Shown in pieces: positions 29,691 through 40,412 of a DNA stretch of 60,000 bases. Position numbers and translations under genes: made by a program. Source of the stretch: Symsagittifera roscoffensis (Eukaryota; Xenacoelomorpha; Acoela; Convolutidae); assembly GCF_963678635.1 (NCBI RefSeq), contig NC_087069.1:2680166-2740165 (forward strand). Direction: 5' to 3'. The first letter of the stretch is position 1. Each line of letters begins with the position of its first letter. Below the pieces are notes generated by a model. The model was given only the letters and a program-made list of their open reading frames with translations, was not told where the DNA came from and searched no databases.

Positions 29691-30067
29691 TTCCTCCGAG
29701 GTTCGACCTCGGGACGCTCCGAGGTCTCCTCTGTCCTCTCGGCTTCCTCCCGTTCGAGGACCTCGTCTGGCTCAAAGTCGGGTCGAATGAGCGTTCGCTC
29801 CCCTTCGTCAAAGGGATCCACCAGCGTTTCGCTCGCAGGCTCGGCCTCGTCGCTCCGCCTTTGATTGCCATCGAGGTTTTTCTCGCTCCTTAGTTTCATT
29901 TCGCTCACTGAAAGATCAGGTTGACCTTTAGTCGATTCGTCTTCAGCAAACGCGTCGGAAGCGCTGCTAAACGAGGTTTGGCTACGCCTAGTTCTAAACT
30001 TCCGCGTGCTTCCCTTGCTTAGCTTGGGAATTTTAGTAGTCGATCCTAGCGAGTCCCTGCGCTGCAT
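29576..30067 (-). CDS. ORF1, 163 codons, unknown, precedes Gag
   Basis: Starts at ATG 30067 (MQRRDSLGSTTKIPKLSKGS). The first 45 residues are basic and Ser/Thr-rich, the rest strongly acidic (DPFDEGERTL, EVLEREEAERTEETSERP). No domain is recognised. It runs 115 bases or more into the Gag frame, which lies at -1, so it may be the true N-terminus of Gag reached by frameshifting, or a separate small protein. The Gag frame remains open upstream of its first ATG, which favours the first view. Confidence 0.6.
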   Translation of the reverse strand: MQRRDSLGSTTKIPKLSKGSTRKFRTRRSQTSFSSASDAFAEDESTKGQPDLSVSEMKLRSEKNLDGNQRRSDEAEPASETLVDPFDEGERTLIRPDFEPDEVLEREEAERTEETSERPEVEPRRKCCTGECPNRRPRVTGGGENTHIRLVPTHLWPSRATTR

Positions 30068-30545
30068 AGTTTTTTACAAATTGAAAATATTCGTAATTTG
30101 ATGGCAATGCAAACGTACCACAAACAAGATTTAGTTAAATCACTTAACGCTGCCTACTCGATTCCGTCAGTATCAAAATGTCTCTTAGATCTCTCACGAC
30201 TAAATTAGTGACTCAGCTAAAGTAACACACAGGGTTTACCCAGTATTGATATAATGCTAACTCAACCCGGTTGTATAGTATAACAGTATCACTAAGTTTC
30301 CACAAGATATAATCGACACACAAAACACAATCGATAATCAGATAAGAATATCCTACAGGTGACAGCGACCTTTTGTCAGTATCAATTTATCGCCACACAA
30401 TTTATCAAGTCACTGCTTTGTTAAAATTAAACAGTCTTTGATAAAAAGCAGTGATGATTCAGAAATAGATAAATAAAACTTAGTCTTAAAGAAAAAGACT
30501 TCCCCCAATCGGAACGATCCGAAAGAACGAAGCCCAGGACACAGT

Positions 30546-30833
30546 CTTCTCAAGTGGGTGTGTGTCTGCCTAATACACCCACCGAGGTCTTCTTTTAGGT
30601 TTCCTGCGATTGCCCGAGCTGTCCTACTAAGTAGCTCAAGGCAACCTCTGATCGAAAATTCTTCAAATATATGAAAAAGCTCTCCCACACTCGGACTGCT
30701 CCAAGTGCACGAGAGTAGGGAACAATTTTTCTTCTCAAGTGGGTGTGTATTTGCCTAATACACCCACCGAGGTCTTCCTTTATTTGTTCCCGGATCGCCC
30801 GAACTTTCCTATTAAGTAGCTCAAGGCAACCAC
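30546..30833 (-). repeat. Two tandem leader repeats, period 185, each with a stem-loop
   Basis: CTTCTCAAGTGGGTGTGT starts at 30546 and again at 30731. Each copy has GTGGGTGT pairing with ACACCCAC (30554-30561 with 30575-30582; 30739-30746 with 30760-30767) and ends GTAGCTCAAGGCAACC. The stem bases are identical in both copies while loops and flanks differ. Confidence 0.8.
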
Positions 30834-31069
30834 ACAACCAAAATCAAAATCAAAAAAAAATTTTGTCCGGGTACTTCTAATACACCCAATGTAGAATCCA
30901 AAGTTGATCACGAATTTCCGGGTCAAAATGGGTTCTTATGATCCTAATAAGCGCGCCTAATAGCCTAATATGATCCTAATTAAAGTGATATTATCCGTTT
31001 CCCAAATTGCCACAGAAAGTTTACTCAGGTCTCTAACAAGGAAGATCGTTAGAAGGCTTAAGACACTCC

Positions 31070-33124
31070 GGAGGGTTACCTCGGAGGGTGCCTTGATCAC
31101 CCAAGTTACTTCGGAGGGTACCTTAATCACCCAAGTTACTTCGGAGGGTCCCCCTAAATTTACTAAGGAGGGTCAATAAGATGCTTAATACGCTCCGGAG
31201 GGTTACTTCGGAGGGTACCTCCAAAATTTTCAAATTTTTTGATCTTCGCTTAGAAGGTTCTCCTGCTAGCTTCAAAAAGCGTCAAAACAAGCTAGGAGCT
31301 CTAAGGGGAGCTGTTTTAACTTCTTAGGGTGATCTCGTGGAAATTTTCCACTAAGGAGGGTTGCTAAGGGGTTTAGCTGACTCCGGAGGGTCACTTCGGA
31401 GGGTTCCCCCAAAATCAAGAAAAAGGGTTATATCACCGCAGTAAAGCCTCTGAAAGCGGTCTACCTGACTTAAAACTAGGTTGGCTGGCACGGTCAACCT
31501 TCCCAATTGAATAAAAGGATGTTTTGATAAAATTTTCTGCCGCTCGGAGGGTTGCCCGTGATTTGGACCCTCCGAACCAACAAATTCTAAAAAAAATTTT
31601 CTTTTCCGAAATAATCAACCCAAAAACGGTTGCGATTCGGAAAAGTGGTCAAAAACGTCGACTTATGGTACCAAACTTATCCCGATCGGATAACTAGTCT
31701 TTGAGAAATCGCCAAAAACGCGTTCGTAAAAATGGACTTTTTCACCACCTGTATAGGATCTGAAAGACTTTTTTCGCAATTCCGGTCGAAAGTGCCTAAA
31801 AATACTTGAAATGAGCGTAGTAGCCCTGTACGGCACTGGAATAATGCAAAAAACCGGACCAAAATTGGTTTAGAAACAAAAATTTGGCCAAAAACTATCA
31901 AATTTGGACCCTCCGATTCCTTCCTTTTCCAAACCTTAAGTCGTTAGCTCTATCCACGGAGCTACTCGGAGGGTTACCCAAAAATTTCTCTAGTAACCGA
32001 GCACGTTGTGCTAGCACGCTCCCAACGCAAAAAATTTTATTGCTCTAACTCTAAAAACTCAAAAACTCGATCCCCAAAACAGATTGACAAAATTCAAAAA
32101 ATTATCGAAATTTTGACCGAAAAATTTTGGTTTTTTCCAACTTCTACTGAGTCTTTTCTCACGCGGTTTCTTTAGTTAGGGGGATCGAACTACGTAGCTA
32201 CTCCCTATATAAAAGTTTTTTGTTGTTCGGAAAAGCTCGGATATCCAAAAATTTGGGGGTCTACAGTTTGATCGAAAATCGATGATTTTCGACAAAATTG
32301 GGTGTTTTTTGGATCTAATTGAGGAGATAAGTAATATATAATAAGGATAATAATCTATTAATAGTCGTTAATGAATAGTACTATACCCTCTTTTGCACCA
32401 AAATATCCGAATTAAGACCCTTAACTCGGAAATTTGTAATCGATGGAGGGTACAATCGGACCGCGCCAATCGTGCCCCCCACCACTTAAGTTTTAAAGAA
32501 ATAGTACCCGAACGATACTAAAATTGCTTCAACGATACCCAACAGTTGTTGCGGATGTTGTCCTTGATGTCCCTGTTGAGTGTGGAACACGTTGATCAGC
32601 TTGCCACTCTACCCTCCGGCCACCGGCAAAATTACCATTAACGTGCTTAAACACTCAAATTACACTCGAGGGAGGGTATCCAACCCTTCACCAAAACACA
32701 CAATCTTTCTATCAGAAACGATATAAATCAATCTGAAACAACAACAAATAGGAAGGTCAGATCACATCTCGTCCGGAAATAACATATAAACTGTCACTTT
32801 ATGTTTTTCACTGTTTTTGGTCTTTTTTGGATTTTTTTTACTGTTTTTTGTACTTTTTTGTTTTTAAATAAATTTGTTTTTGGCTTTTTCTTGGTTATAC
32901 ACTATTTTTGTTTGGTTTTACGCTTTCTCTTTAGTTGTTTTTGGTCCGGGGACCTCGGGACAAGCGGGTTCATGACTTCCCACCTAACCCTCCGGCCCCT
33001 GGAATTTTCGGTGTTAACTAAGTTAAAAAGCTAAATTGCACTAGACGGAGGGTACGCACCTTCCCCCTAGTACAACAACGGTCATTAAGACCTCTAACTC
33101 GGGCATACGCCCGGAGCGGAGGGT
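31070..33124. repeat. Field of 20 GGAGGGT heptamers in the leader
   Basis: GGAGGGT occurs 16 times on the plus strand (31070, 31083, 31113, 31143, 31167, 31197, 31210, 31355, 31385, 31398, 31546, 31968, 32445, 32671, 33047, 33118) and ACCCTCC four times (31567, 31908, 32611, 32985). Chance expectation in 2 kb on both strands is below one. Three copies sit in an exact 30-base tandem unit (31083, 31113, 31143), but the others have unrelated flanks. Confidence 0.85.
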
Positions 33125-33174
33125 TCGTCACTGAAACGCTTGCTGATCATGATGGTTTCATGCCTTTAACAGGT

Positions 33175-33190
33175 CCACCCAGGAGCGCCA
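33175..33190 (-). promoter_or_regulatory. Element 1 primer-binding site
   Basis: Sense sequence TGGCGCTCCTGGGTGG, beginning with the TGG that pairs with the CCA end of a tRNA, 12 bases downstream of the 5' LTR. The third element has TGGCGCGCCTGGGTG at the same place, after the same spacer pattern (TAG..TTTTTA). I cannot name the tRNA. Confidence 0.7.
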
Positions 33191-33202
33191 TAAAAACGTC
33201 TA

Positions 33203-34081
33203 TGTAACATTCGCCCAAATATCACACAGCGACGGAGCGTAGAAAAAGTACCTATTAACGACTGGCAGGCGTCAGTTACCTTAATTCTACTCGTTTTTCA
33301 CCGTCTCGACCTTGCCAGTTGATTTTCTGGTCTGTCTAGGGCAAAGTAAAAAGTTACCATTTTTAGGCCATCAGTCAAACGACTTTTGATCAGCTTTCGT
33401 TTACATGCGAACACAACCACATAGCTGAGTCTCGGATCCTCAGACTACGTGATTGTCATTAAAAACACGGCTCGAACAACCTATTTTTATATGTTTTTGT
33501 GTGACAGTTTTATATTAAATCCATTGGAGATGGATTGACCCTTTCCTTTTTTCTATCTACTCATGCTCTGAAATATTAAATAATAACGGTGTTAATTAAG
33601 ATCTAGGACATTACAGCAACTGTTGAAGTTAGTTTACCCAGTCCCTTCACATATAACAGTCTCTGGGGGACCAAGCCTCCGCTCCCGTGATTTTCTTGAG
33701 ATAACACTCTTATCTCCTATATTTCGTGTCCCGGGAGGGTTCCGTGGTATTTCTCTTCCCCCCACTGAAGCCTCCGTCTCCACAAATATCCGTCGCTAAG
33801 GTTCTTTTCGTGTGTTATTGCCACGATAAGAGGCTTCGTAATTTTCTTGCAGGACTGTTCTTCACAATCTCTATCGTGGTTCTGTTTTTCGTCTTTTTTA
33901 TTCAAAATGGCCGTCTTTTTTCTATTTCTCAGAAATGTTCTTCTTCCAATCGAAATTTTAAAAATAAAAATTCTAGAACATTCTGACCCTCCGTCGCAAC
34001 ACTTTTTTGTTCATAAGGCCTTTCGTCACTCTTTTTTATGTCGCCGGAAGGTTGTGTTGTGTCATCTGGCAGAATGGCACA
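33203..34081 (-). repeat. Element 1 5' LTR
   Basis: 879 bases, the partner of 15621-16499, differing at six positions. The element promoter and RNA start must lie here. It contains the conserved inverted repeat at 33518-33536. Confidence 0.97.
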
Positions 34082-34440
34082 CTTACCAAATCTCGCCGCC
34101 CCAGCCATAGGCCAGTGAAGTTTCCCTGGCGTAACTAGACGCAAGAAGGAGTGAGCTGGTGAATCGACCTCCAAATCGACGTCAGGTTGTACCACTCCCT
34201 TTTTTTTCTCTTTTTTTCTGTTTTTTTTTTTCATCTCCTTTGCATCAGCAATTTTAAACCCTAAGTGAAAGTATTCATAAATCACCCCAAAGAGCTTCCT
34301 TTCTCGCCCCAGTTGTCTGTGTTTCAGGTTGATGCCGCGATTCCAGGCAAGACGCATCCCTGAGTTCTCACAGAAATTAGTTATCGGACTTCAAGGACCA
34401 AATAATTCAAACCAGCTCTAGTAAAATCAACAATTCACTC
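34082..34440. other. Non-coding DNA between Element 1 and the RLE-type element
   Basis: No similarity to other parts of the window was noticed, and there is a T-rich stretch at 34198-34233. It may be the 5' end of the non-LTR element or unrelated flank. Confidence 0.3.
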
Positions 34441-34690
34441 CTACCGCGGCGCAACGCTTCATGATCTGTTTGAAACAGTTTTACAATAGACCAAAGCGCC
34501 TAAAAACAGTAACAATTGTTGCTGGATACAATGACAACAGGCTGCATCCACAAGAATTAGAACAGCAGTGGAAAAACTTGATTAACCTCGTCACTAACAA
34601 GTTTCAGCCCAAGACACTCGCAGCAGTGATCACTATGACGATTTCAGTTGTCATCGCTGCACCTCCTAATTTCATTCATCTAACGAAAAG
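34441..34690 (+). pseudogene. SGNH-hydrolase-like N-terminal domain of the RLE-type element
   Basis: At 34442 the sequence reads YRGATLHDLFETV, like the block around the SGNH glycine. After a frame change it reads VTIVAGYNDN (near 34508), like the G-x-N-D block. The catalytic Ser block upstream and the D-x-x-H block were not found. The domain is therefore partial and broken; a GDSL-type esterase fold is an inference. Confidence 0.5.
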
Positions 34691-34695
34691 CATGA

Positions 34696-36776
34696 ATGCA
34701 ATCCCCCAACCCTAGCTACAACCACGCTACCCCAAATGCACCCTCACCCTTCCACTGCCCCACACTCACAAAACTCAGGAGAGTCTTCCACTATAGAACC
34801 CAGAACAATACAAGACCCATGGTCAAACCCCTGTCCAGAACTCATAGAAACCACCAGGAAAATATACACCGAAGTGGTCCACTGGAAACCGGTCTTTATG
34901 CTCTTGTCAAAAATAAAGTTGGTTATAACTTTATTGAAACCCTCAATAGAACTTTGAACAGCTTAATAGAAAACTACGAAAATACCTTCGCAATGCACGC
35001 AGCAATGATTTTTCCACACTTATTACCGTGCAAAACAAAGTTCGAAATTGATGGATTCTTATCCAAAACAATAGCACGACGACTTAAGCAATGGTAAGAC
35101 GGAGACCTGGATGGACTATATAACGAAGGAAAGGCGCTGCAAATGCGCCTGTTGAAAGGAAGTAGAAGAAAAACTGAAACTGAAGCACAACAGTTCAACA
35201 AACTAATGAATACTGGAAAAATATCAAGCGCAATTGCAAAACTAACAGACACATCTAAAGGCGTTCTTTCGCTCGACGAGATTGTCAAAGGTAAGACCGT
35301 TGAGCAGACTCTCATAGAGAAACATCCACCATCTGAACCAATTAATGAGAACTATATTACACCAGTCTCAAACGAAACAATTCCTTTCCGTCCATCGATA
35401 TTTAATCAGATAAACGGTCAACAGATCAAGAAGGCAGCCATGAGAACGCACGGATTGCATGGACCATCTGGCCTCGATGCGAATGAATGGAGACGTATTC
35501 TAACACACTTCGGGCAACAATCAGTTAAAATTTCAAAAACAGTTCCTAAAATTGTCAAAAAATTGGCCACAGAAGAATTAAATCCAGAACTAATGGAACC
35601 ATATAACGCATGCAGATTAATACCCTTAGATAAGAATCCAGGGGTAAGTCCCATAGGCATAGGAGAAGTTATGCGTAGGATAATAGGGCGAACAATAACT
35701 AAATGCCTAAAAAACGAACTCATGTCGCTCGGTTCAAACTACCAACTCTGCCTAGGACAAAAATGTGGCATTGAATATGCGATCCACACGATAAGAGATC
35801 AATGCAGCAAAACTTCCACCGATGCTGTTTTACTGATAGATGCCAAAAACGCCTTCAACTCGCTGAACCGAAAGCTGGCATTAAAAAACATCGAAAATAC
35901 CTGCCCTTCCCTTTTAACAGCGATTAAGAAATCCTACTCCAATCCATCTAAACTATTCGTTAACAAAAAACAATCTATTCTCAAGAATGGACAACCCAGG
36001 GGGATCCACTAGCAATGGCCATGTACGGTCTAGCCATAATACCCCTCATAAAACTTTTATCAGTAGACGATGTAACCCAGAAATGGTACGCAGACGACGG
36101 AAACGCAGTCGGTAAATTAAGCAATCTACGAACCGTCCTCGATAAAATTGTATCACTGTGTAAATTTTTCGGCTACCACGTGAAAGCATCCAAATGCCAA
36201 CTCATTGTCAAAGATGAAAAACTCGGTGAAGCTCAGAAAATCTTCGCAAATACAGGAGTCAATATAAAGGCAGGAGCCCGAGTGCTTGGTTCAGTTATAG
36301 GAACAGAATCTGAATGTAAAAAGTTCCTCGAATTTCAACAGAATGAGCAAATCAAAATTTTGAAAAAACTAACGAAAATTGCTAAAACCTCCCCTCAAAA
36401 CGTTTATGCCTGCTATACTAAAGGAGTTCAAGAAAACTTTCATTTCTTGCCAGGACAACGCCTAACACTATGGAAAACTTAGAAAAATGTTTAAAAAATT
36501 ATCAAAGATTAATTATTACCTAACCTAGTCGGTTAAGACACTTTAAGTCCCCAGTTCCGTGAGATATCTTCCTTACCCCTTAAAATGGGCGGACTTAACA
36601 TCAAGCTACCATCCGATCATGAAAGCTACCTAGAATGGTCTAAGGAAACATCACTGGTACTGGAATCTCAAGATCCTATTACAGCAGTAACACAGCAACA
36701 GCAAGAAAAAATATGTACGAAAATCAAAAAATTGAAAACTGATAGAACAAATTTAAAAAAAAACAAATCTCACTGA
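34696..36776 (+). pseudogene. Reverse transcriptase of the RLE-type element, copy 1
   Basis: The first segment (34696-35097) contains YNFIETLNRTLNSLIENY and MIFPHLLPCKTK and stops at TAA 35095. The main segment 35143-36012 carries HGPSGLDANEWRRIL, the block SPIGIGEVMRRIIGRT (RT finger), and AVLLIDAKNAFNSLNRKLAL (motif A Asp). A frame change near 35991 leads to GDPLAMAMYGLA (motif B) and KWYADDGNAVGKL (YADD box) in 36015-36482. 36585-36776 adds MGGLNIKLPSDHESYLEWSK before the duplication joint. Polymerase motifs are all visible but in three frames. Confidence 0.85.
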
Positions 36777-36868
36777 CTCCTTAAATGAAACATATAAATA
36801 CGCAATCGACCTGGCCTCTGAAAAGGGAGCCTCTAACTGGCTCAATGCTCTGCCACTGAGCAGATACA

Positions 36869-38620
36869 GGAGACCTGGATGGACTATATAACGAAGGAAA
36901 GGCACTGCAAATGCGCCTGTTTAAAGGAAGTAGAAGAAAAACTGAAACTGAAGCACAACAGTTCATTAAACTAATGAATACTGGAAAAATATCAAGCGCA
37001 ATTGCAAAACTAACAGACACATCTAAAGGCGTTCTTTCGCTCGACGAGATTGTCAAAGGTAAGACCGTTGAACAGACTCTCATAGAGAAACACCCACCAT
37101 CTGAACCAATTAATGAGAACTATATTACACCAGTCTCAAACGAAACAATTCCTTTCCGTCCATCGATATTTAATCAGATAAACGGTCAACAGATCAAGAA
37201 GGTAGCCATGAGAACGCACGGATTGCATGGACCATCTGGCCTCGATGCGAATGATTGGAGACGTATTCTAACACACTTCGGGCAACAATCAGTTGAAATT
37301 TCAAAAACAGTTGCTAAAATTGTCAAAAAATTGGCCACAGAAGAATTAAATCCAGAACTAATGGAACCATATAACGCATGCAGATTAATACCCTTAGATA
37401 AGAATCCAGGGGTAAGTCCCATTGGCATAGGAGAAGTTATGCGTAGGATAATAGGGCGAACAATAATTAAATGCCTAAAAAACGAACTCATGTCGCTCGG
37501 TTCAAATTACCAACTCTGCCTAGGACTAAAAATGTGGCATTGAATATGCGATCCACACGATAAGAGATCAATACAGCAAAACTTCTGCCGATGCTGTTTT
37601 ACTGATAGATGCCAAAAACGCCTTCAACTCGCTGAACCGAAAGCTGGCATTAAAAAGCATCGAAAATACCTGCCCTTCCCTTTTAACAGCGATTAAGAAC
37701 TCCTACTCCAATCCATCTAAACTATTCGTTAACAAAAAACAATCTATTATCAAGAATGGACAACCCAGGGGGATCCACTAGCAATGGCCATGTACGGTCT
37801 AGCCATATTACCCCTCATAAAACTTTTATCAGTAGACGATGTAACCCAAAAATGGTACGCAGACGACGGAAACGCAGTCGGTAAATTAAGCAATCTACGA
37901 ACCGTCCTCGATAAAATTGTATCACTGTGTAAATTTTTCGGCTACCACGTGGAAGCATCCAAATGCCAACTCATTGTCAAAGATGAAAAACTCGGTGAAG
38001 CTCAGAAAATCTTCTCAAATACAGGAGACAATATAAAGGCAGGAGCCCGAGTGCTTGGTTCAGTTATAGGAACAGAATCTGAATAAAAAGTTCCTCGAAT
38101 TTCAACAGAATGAGCAAATCAAAATTTTGAAAAAACTAACGAAAATTGCTCCTCAAAACGTTTATGCCTGCTATACTAAAGGAGTTCAAGAAAAGCTTTC
38201 ATTTCCTGCTAGGACAACGCCTAACACTATGGAAAACTTAGAAAAATCTAAAAAAAATTATCAAACAACAATTATTACCTAACCTAGTCGGTTAAGACAC
38301 TTTAAACCCCCAGTTCCGTGGGATATCTTCGTTACCCCTTAAAATGGGCGGACTTAACATAAAGCTGCCATCCGATCATGAAAGCTACCTAGAATGGTCT
38401 AAGGAAACATCACTGGTACTGGAATCTCAAGATCCTATTACAGCAGTAACACAGCAAGAAAAAATAGGTACGAAAATCAAAAAATTGAAACCTGATGGAA
38501 CAAATAAAAAAAAAACAAACCTCATTGACTCCTTAAATGAAACAGATAAATACGCAATCGACCTGGCCTCTGAAAAGGGAGCCTCTAACTGGCTCAATGC
38601 TCTACCACTGAGCAGATACA
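36869..38620 (+). pseudogene. Reverse transcriptase of the RLE-type element, copy 2 (tandem duplicate)
   Basis: It repeats 35101-36868 with few substitutions. It begins exactly at GGAGACCTGG, directly after AGCAGATACA of copy 1. Its own breaks include a shift near 37530 (inside the CGIEYA block) and loss of bases near 38083 and 38140. It shares with copy 1 the frame change before motif B (here near 37765). YADD at 37853 is intact. It continues into the true 3' part of the element. Confidence 0.85.
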
Positions 38621-38697
38621 ACTTCAACCTGAATAAATCATAGTTCAGAGTTGGTATTTACTTAAGATACGGATAGGAACCAACCAAAACCCCACTC

Positions 38698-39342
38698 ACA
38701 TGTGCATGTGGTGCTGATTTTAACTTGACACATGCGCTTCACTGTGCAAAAGGTGGTTACACACACATTAGACACAATGAAATCAGAGACACATTCGCCA
38801 ACCTCATGAACGAGGTTTGCCATGACGTCGAGATTGAGCCGAAACTTCAGCCGTTGCAAGGCGAAAGCTTTGTCAACAATTCAACTACAACTGAAGATGA
38901 GGCACGACTTGACATTAAGGCAAACGGACTCTGGGGTTCACGATTCAGCCGCGCTTTCTTTGATGTGAAAATTTTCAACCCCCATGCCAAAACATCGCGA
39001 AAACTGCATAAGGATGCATACAAGTACCACGAAACGCTGAAGAACTCCAAATATCAGCAAAGAATTTTAAACGTAGAGCAGAGTAGCTTCTGCCCGCTAA
39101 TTTTTGGATGCACCGGTGGCGCTGCTCCAACAGCCACGCGGACGATGCAAGGATTGGCCGAAAAACTAAGTGAGAAAAGACAAGAAAGCTATCCAGAATC
39201 TATAAACTACATAAGAACTAAAATAAGCTTCGCGCTCCTGAGGAGCTCTATACTTTCTATAAGGGGGTGCAGATCGCTACGCAAAGTTCAATTTATCGAC
39301 AACTCCATAAGCGCTATTGTAGAGGAAGGACAGCTAAGATAA
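38698..39342 (+). pseudogene. CCHC knuckle and restriction-like endonuclease of the non-LTR element
   Basis: The open frame begins before 38725 with CACGADF and HALHC (C-x-C-x7-H-x3-C), then RHNEIRDTF, IEPKLQPL, and the nuclease core ARLDIKANG with FFDVKIFNPHA. The R2-type enzyme has the same order: zinc knuckle, RHN, EP-L, PD, then D-x-K. It would nick the target to prime reverse transcription. The first catalytic pair reads RLD rather than PD. The C-terminal tail SFALLRSSILSIRGCRSLRK is also found in the fragment at 12758. Confidence 0.75.
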
Positions 39343-39526
39343 ATTAACATTATGACGATGCATTTTATGCTGATTTATGACTTCATTGCTGATATATATG
39401 CATTTTTATATCGCTGGTATGGCCCTATCCAGCTTGTGCACTTACCCTCACTAAACGAAAGGGCCCCTTTTGTAATTTAGTTTTTCTTAGGAAGCAATAC
39501 GAGAAAACAGATTCCGATGCAATATT

Positions 39527-40412
39527 TGTGCCAGTTGGTCATATTTGAAAGTTTGACCTTGAGAAAAACATTAGTCTTGATTTTGGGGTGAAATTCAATT
39601 TTTCAAAATTTCAAAGTGAGCATGTCATGCCCCAGTTTCTCGTGACAACTGAAAATATTAGAAAAATAAGATCAGAAGGTTCGAACTACAAGCGTGGTAA
39701 AGTAGTCAAAAACAGCAGCGGGAAATTGCTATTCACAATTTTCGATACATAATTCGAGAGAGAGTAGAGGTCTTATTCGTGGGAGGAGACAAAAAATAAT
39801 CACGAGTGAAAGCAGAAAGAAATTCGAGTGGACCAGAGTGAACCTTCGGTGGAAAGGTGGACAACTGAAGTCTCCTAATGGTCCAGAACCAAAACCTATT
39901 TCTTGAGCTAAAACTGATTCATTACAAAATTTTCGAGTTAAAACTGAATTACTCATCGTTTCTAGAGTTTCTTTCTAGCTTAGTTACTTGATTCTAGAGG
40001 TCATGTCGGTATGTGAGTACCAAATTTAATTTTCTTGAGTGTGTTTTATGTGGTTAAGCTGAGTTAAGGAGAGTTTTTAGGTTGATCCATCTGAAATGGA
40101 TCAAAGGTCCACTGTCTAATAAAAAGTAACTTTACGCAAGGTTCCGACCCTGTTTTTAACGGGGTTCGTGTATTTTAGGCATTGTGAGACCTAAGTATGA
40201 GGGTGTTTCTGTTTTCTAGAGTGGGGGGTATTTTGGTAGTGGCCTTTAAACTGTAACAAAGGTTTTAGTCTCATGTCGCAAGTGAACCGAATTGGCTCCG
40301 ACCGTTTGAGGTAAAAAAAGCACAAGAGATACTGTCCTTGACTCTTGAGCCAATGATTATAGGGCCTGTTTTTCTTTAACCTCATATGTGATTTAAGTAG
40401 GCGACTGTTACA
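39527..40412 (+). repeat. 5' LTR of a third member of the giant Gypsy family (plus strand)
   Basis: Begins TGTGCCAGTTGG and ends GCGACTGTTACA, 886 bases. Ends and length match the LTRs of Elements 1 (TGTGCC...TGTTACA, 879) and 2 (906). Directly after it comes a PBS like that of Element 1. The interior is diverged, but it has the conserved stem-loop TTGATCCAT-CTGAA-ATGGATCAA at 40082-40104. Confidence 0.75.

Larger units (their letters stand above)
30068..33174 (-). other. Element 1 leader (5' untranslated region), 3.1 kb
   Basis: No long coding frame between PBS and ORF1. It is very long for a Gypsy element. It contains the GGAGGGT repeat field (31070-33124) and a duplicated stem-loop (30546-30833), and CGGGC-ATAC-GCCCG at 33100-33113, a hairpin also present after the PBS of the third element (40486-40498). 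Packaging, translation (internal entry) or promoter roles are possible. Confidence 0.7.
15621..34081 (-). mobile_element. Element 1: complete giant Ty3/Gypsy LTR retrotransposon, 18.46 kb
   Basis: Two 879-base LTRs at 15621-16499 and 33203-34081 differ at six positions (0.7 percent), so the insertion is young. In minus-strand order: 5' LTR, PBS, 3.1-kb leader, a 163-codon ORF1, Gag-PR-RT-RNase H, integrase with GPY/F motif, macrodomain, AC-rich spacer, accessory ORFs, 3' non-coding region, PPT-like signal, 3' LTR. The order PR-RT-RH-IN and the GPF motif place it in Ty3/Gypsy. Typical Gypsy elements are 5-8 kb. The flanks ATCTT (left) and CTTAC (right) do not form the expected duplication. Confidence 0.95.
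34441..39490 (+). mobile_element. RLE-type non-LTR retroelement, broken, with internal tandem duplication
   Basis: Domain order: SGNH-like (34441-34690), RT (34900-36480), second partial RT by duplication (36869-38620), CCHC knuckle and restriction-like endonuclease (38698-39200), tail and 3' UTR ending near 39490. CCHC followed by RHN, EP-L and a D-x-K nuclease motif is the C-terminal layout of R2/RLE-type non-LTR elements. Frameshifts and stops throughout make it inactive. Other fragments lie at 12758-13066 and 15425-15520. Confidence 0.8.
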
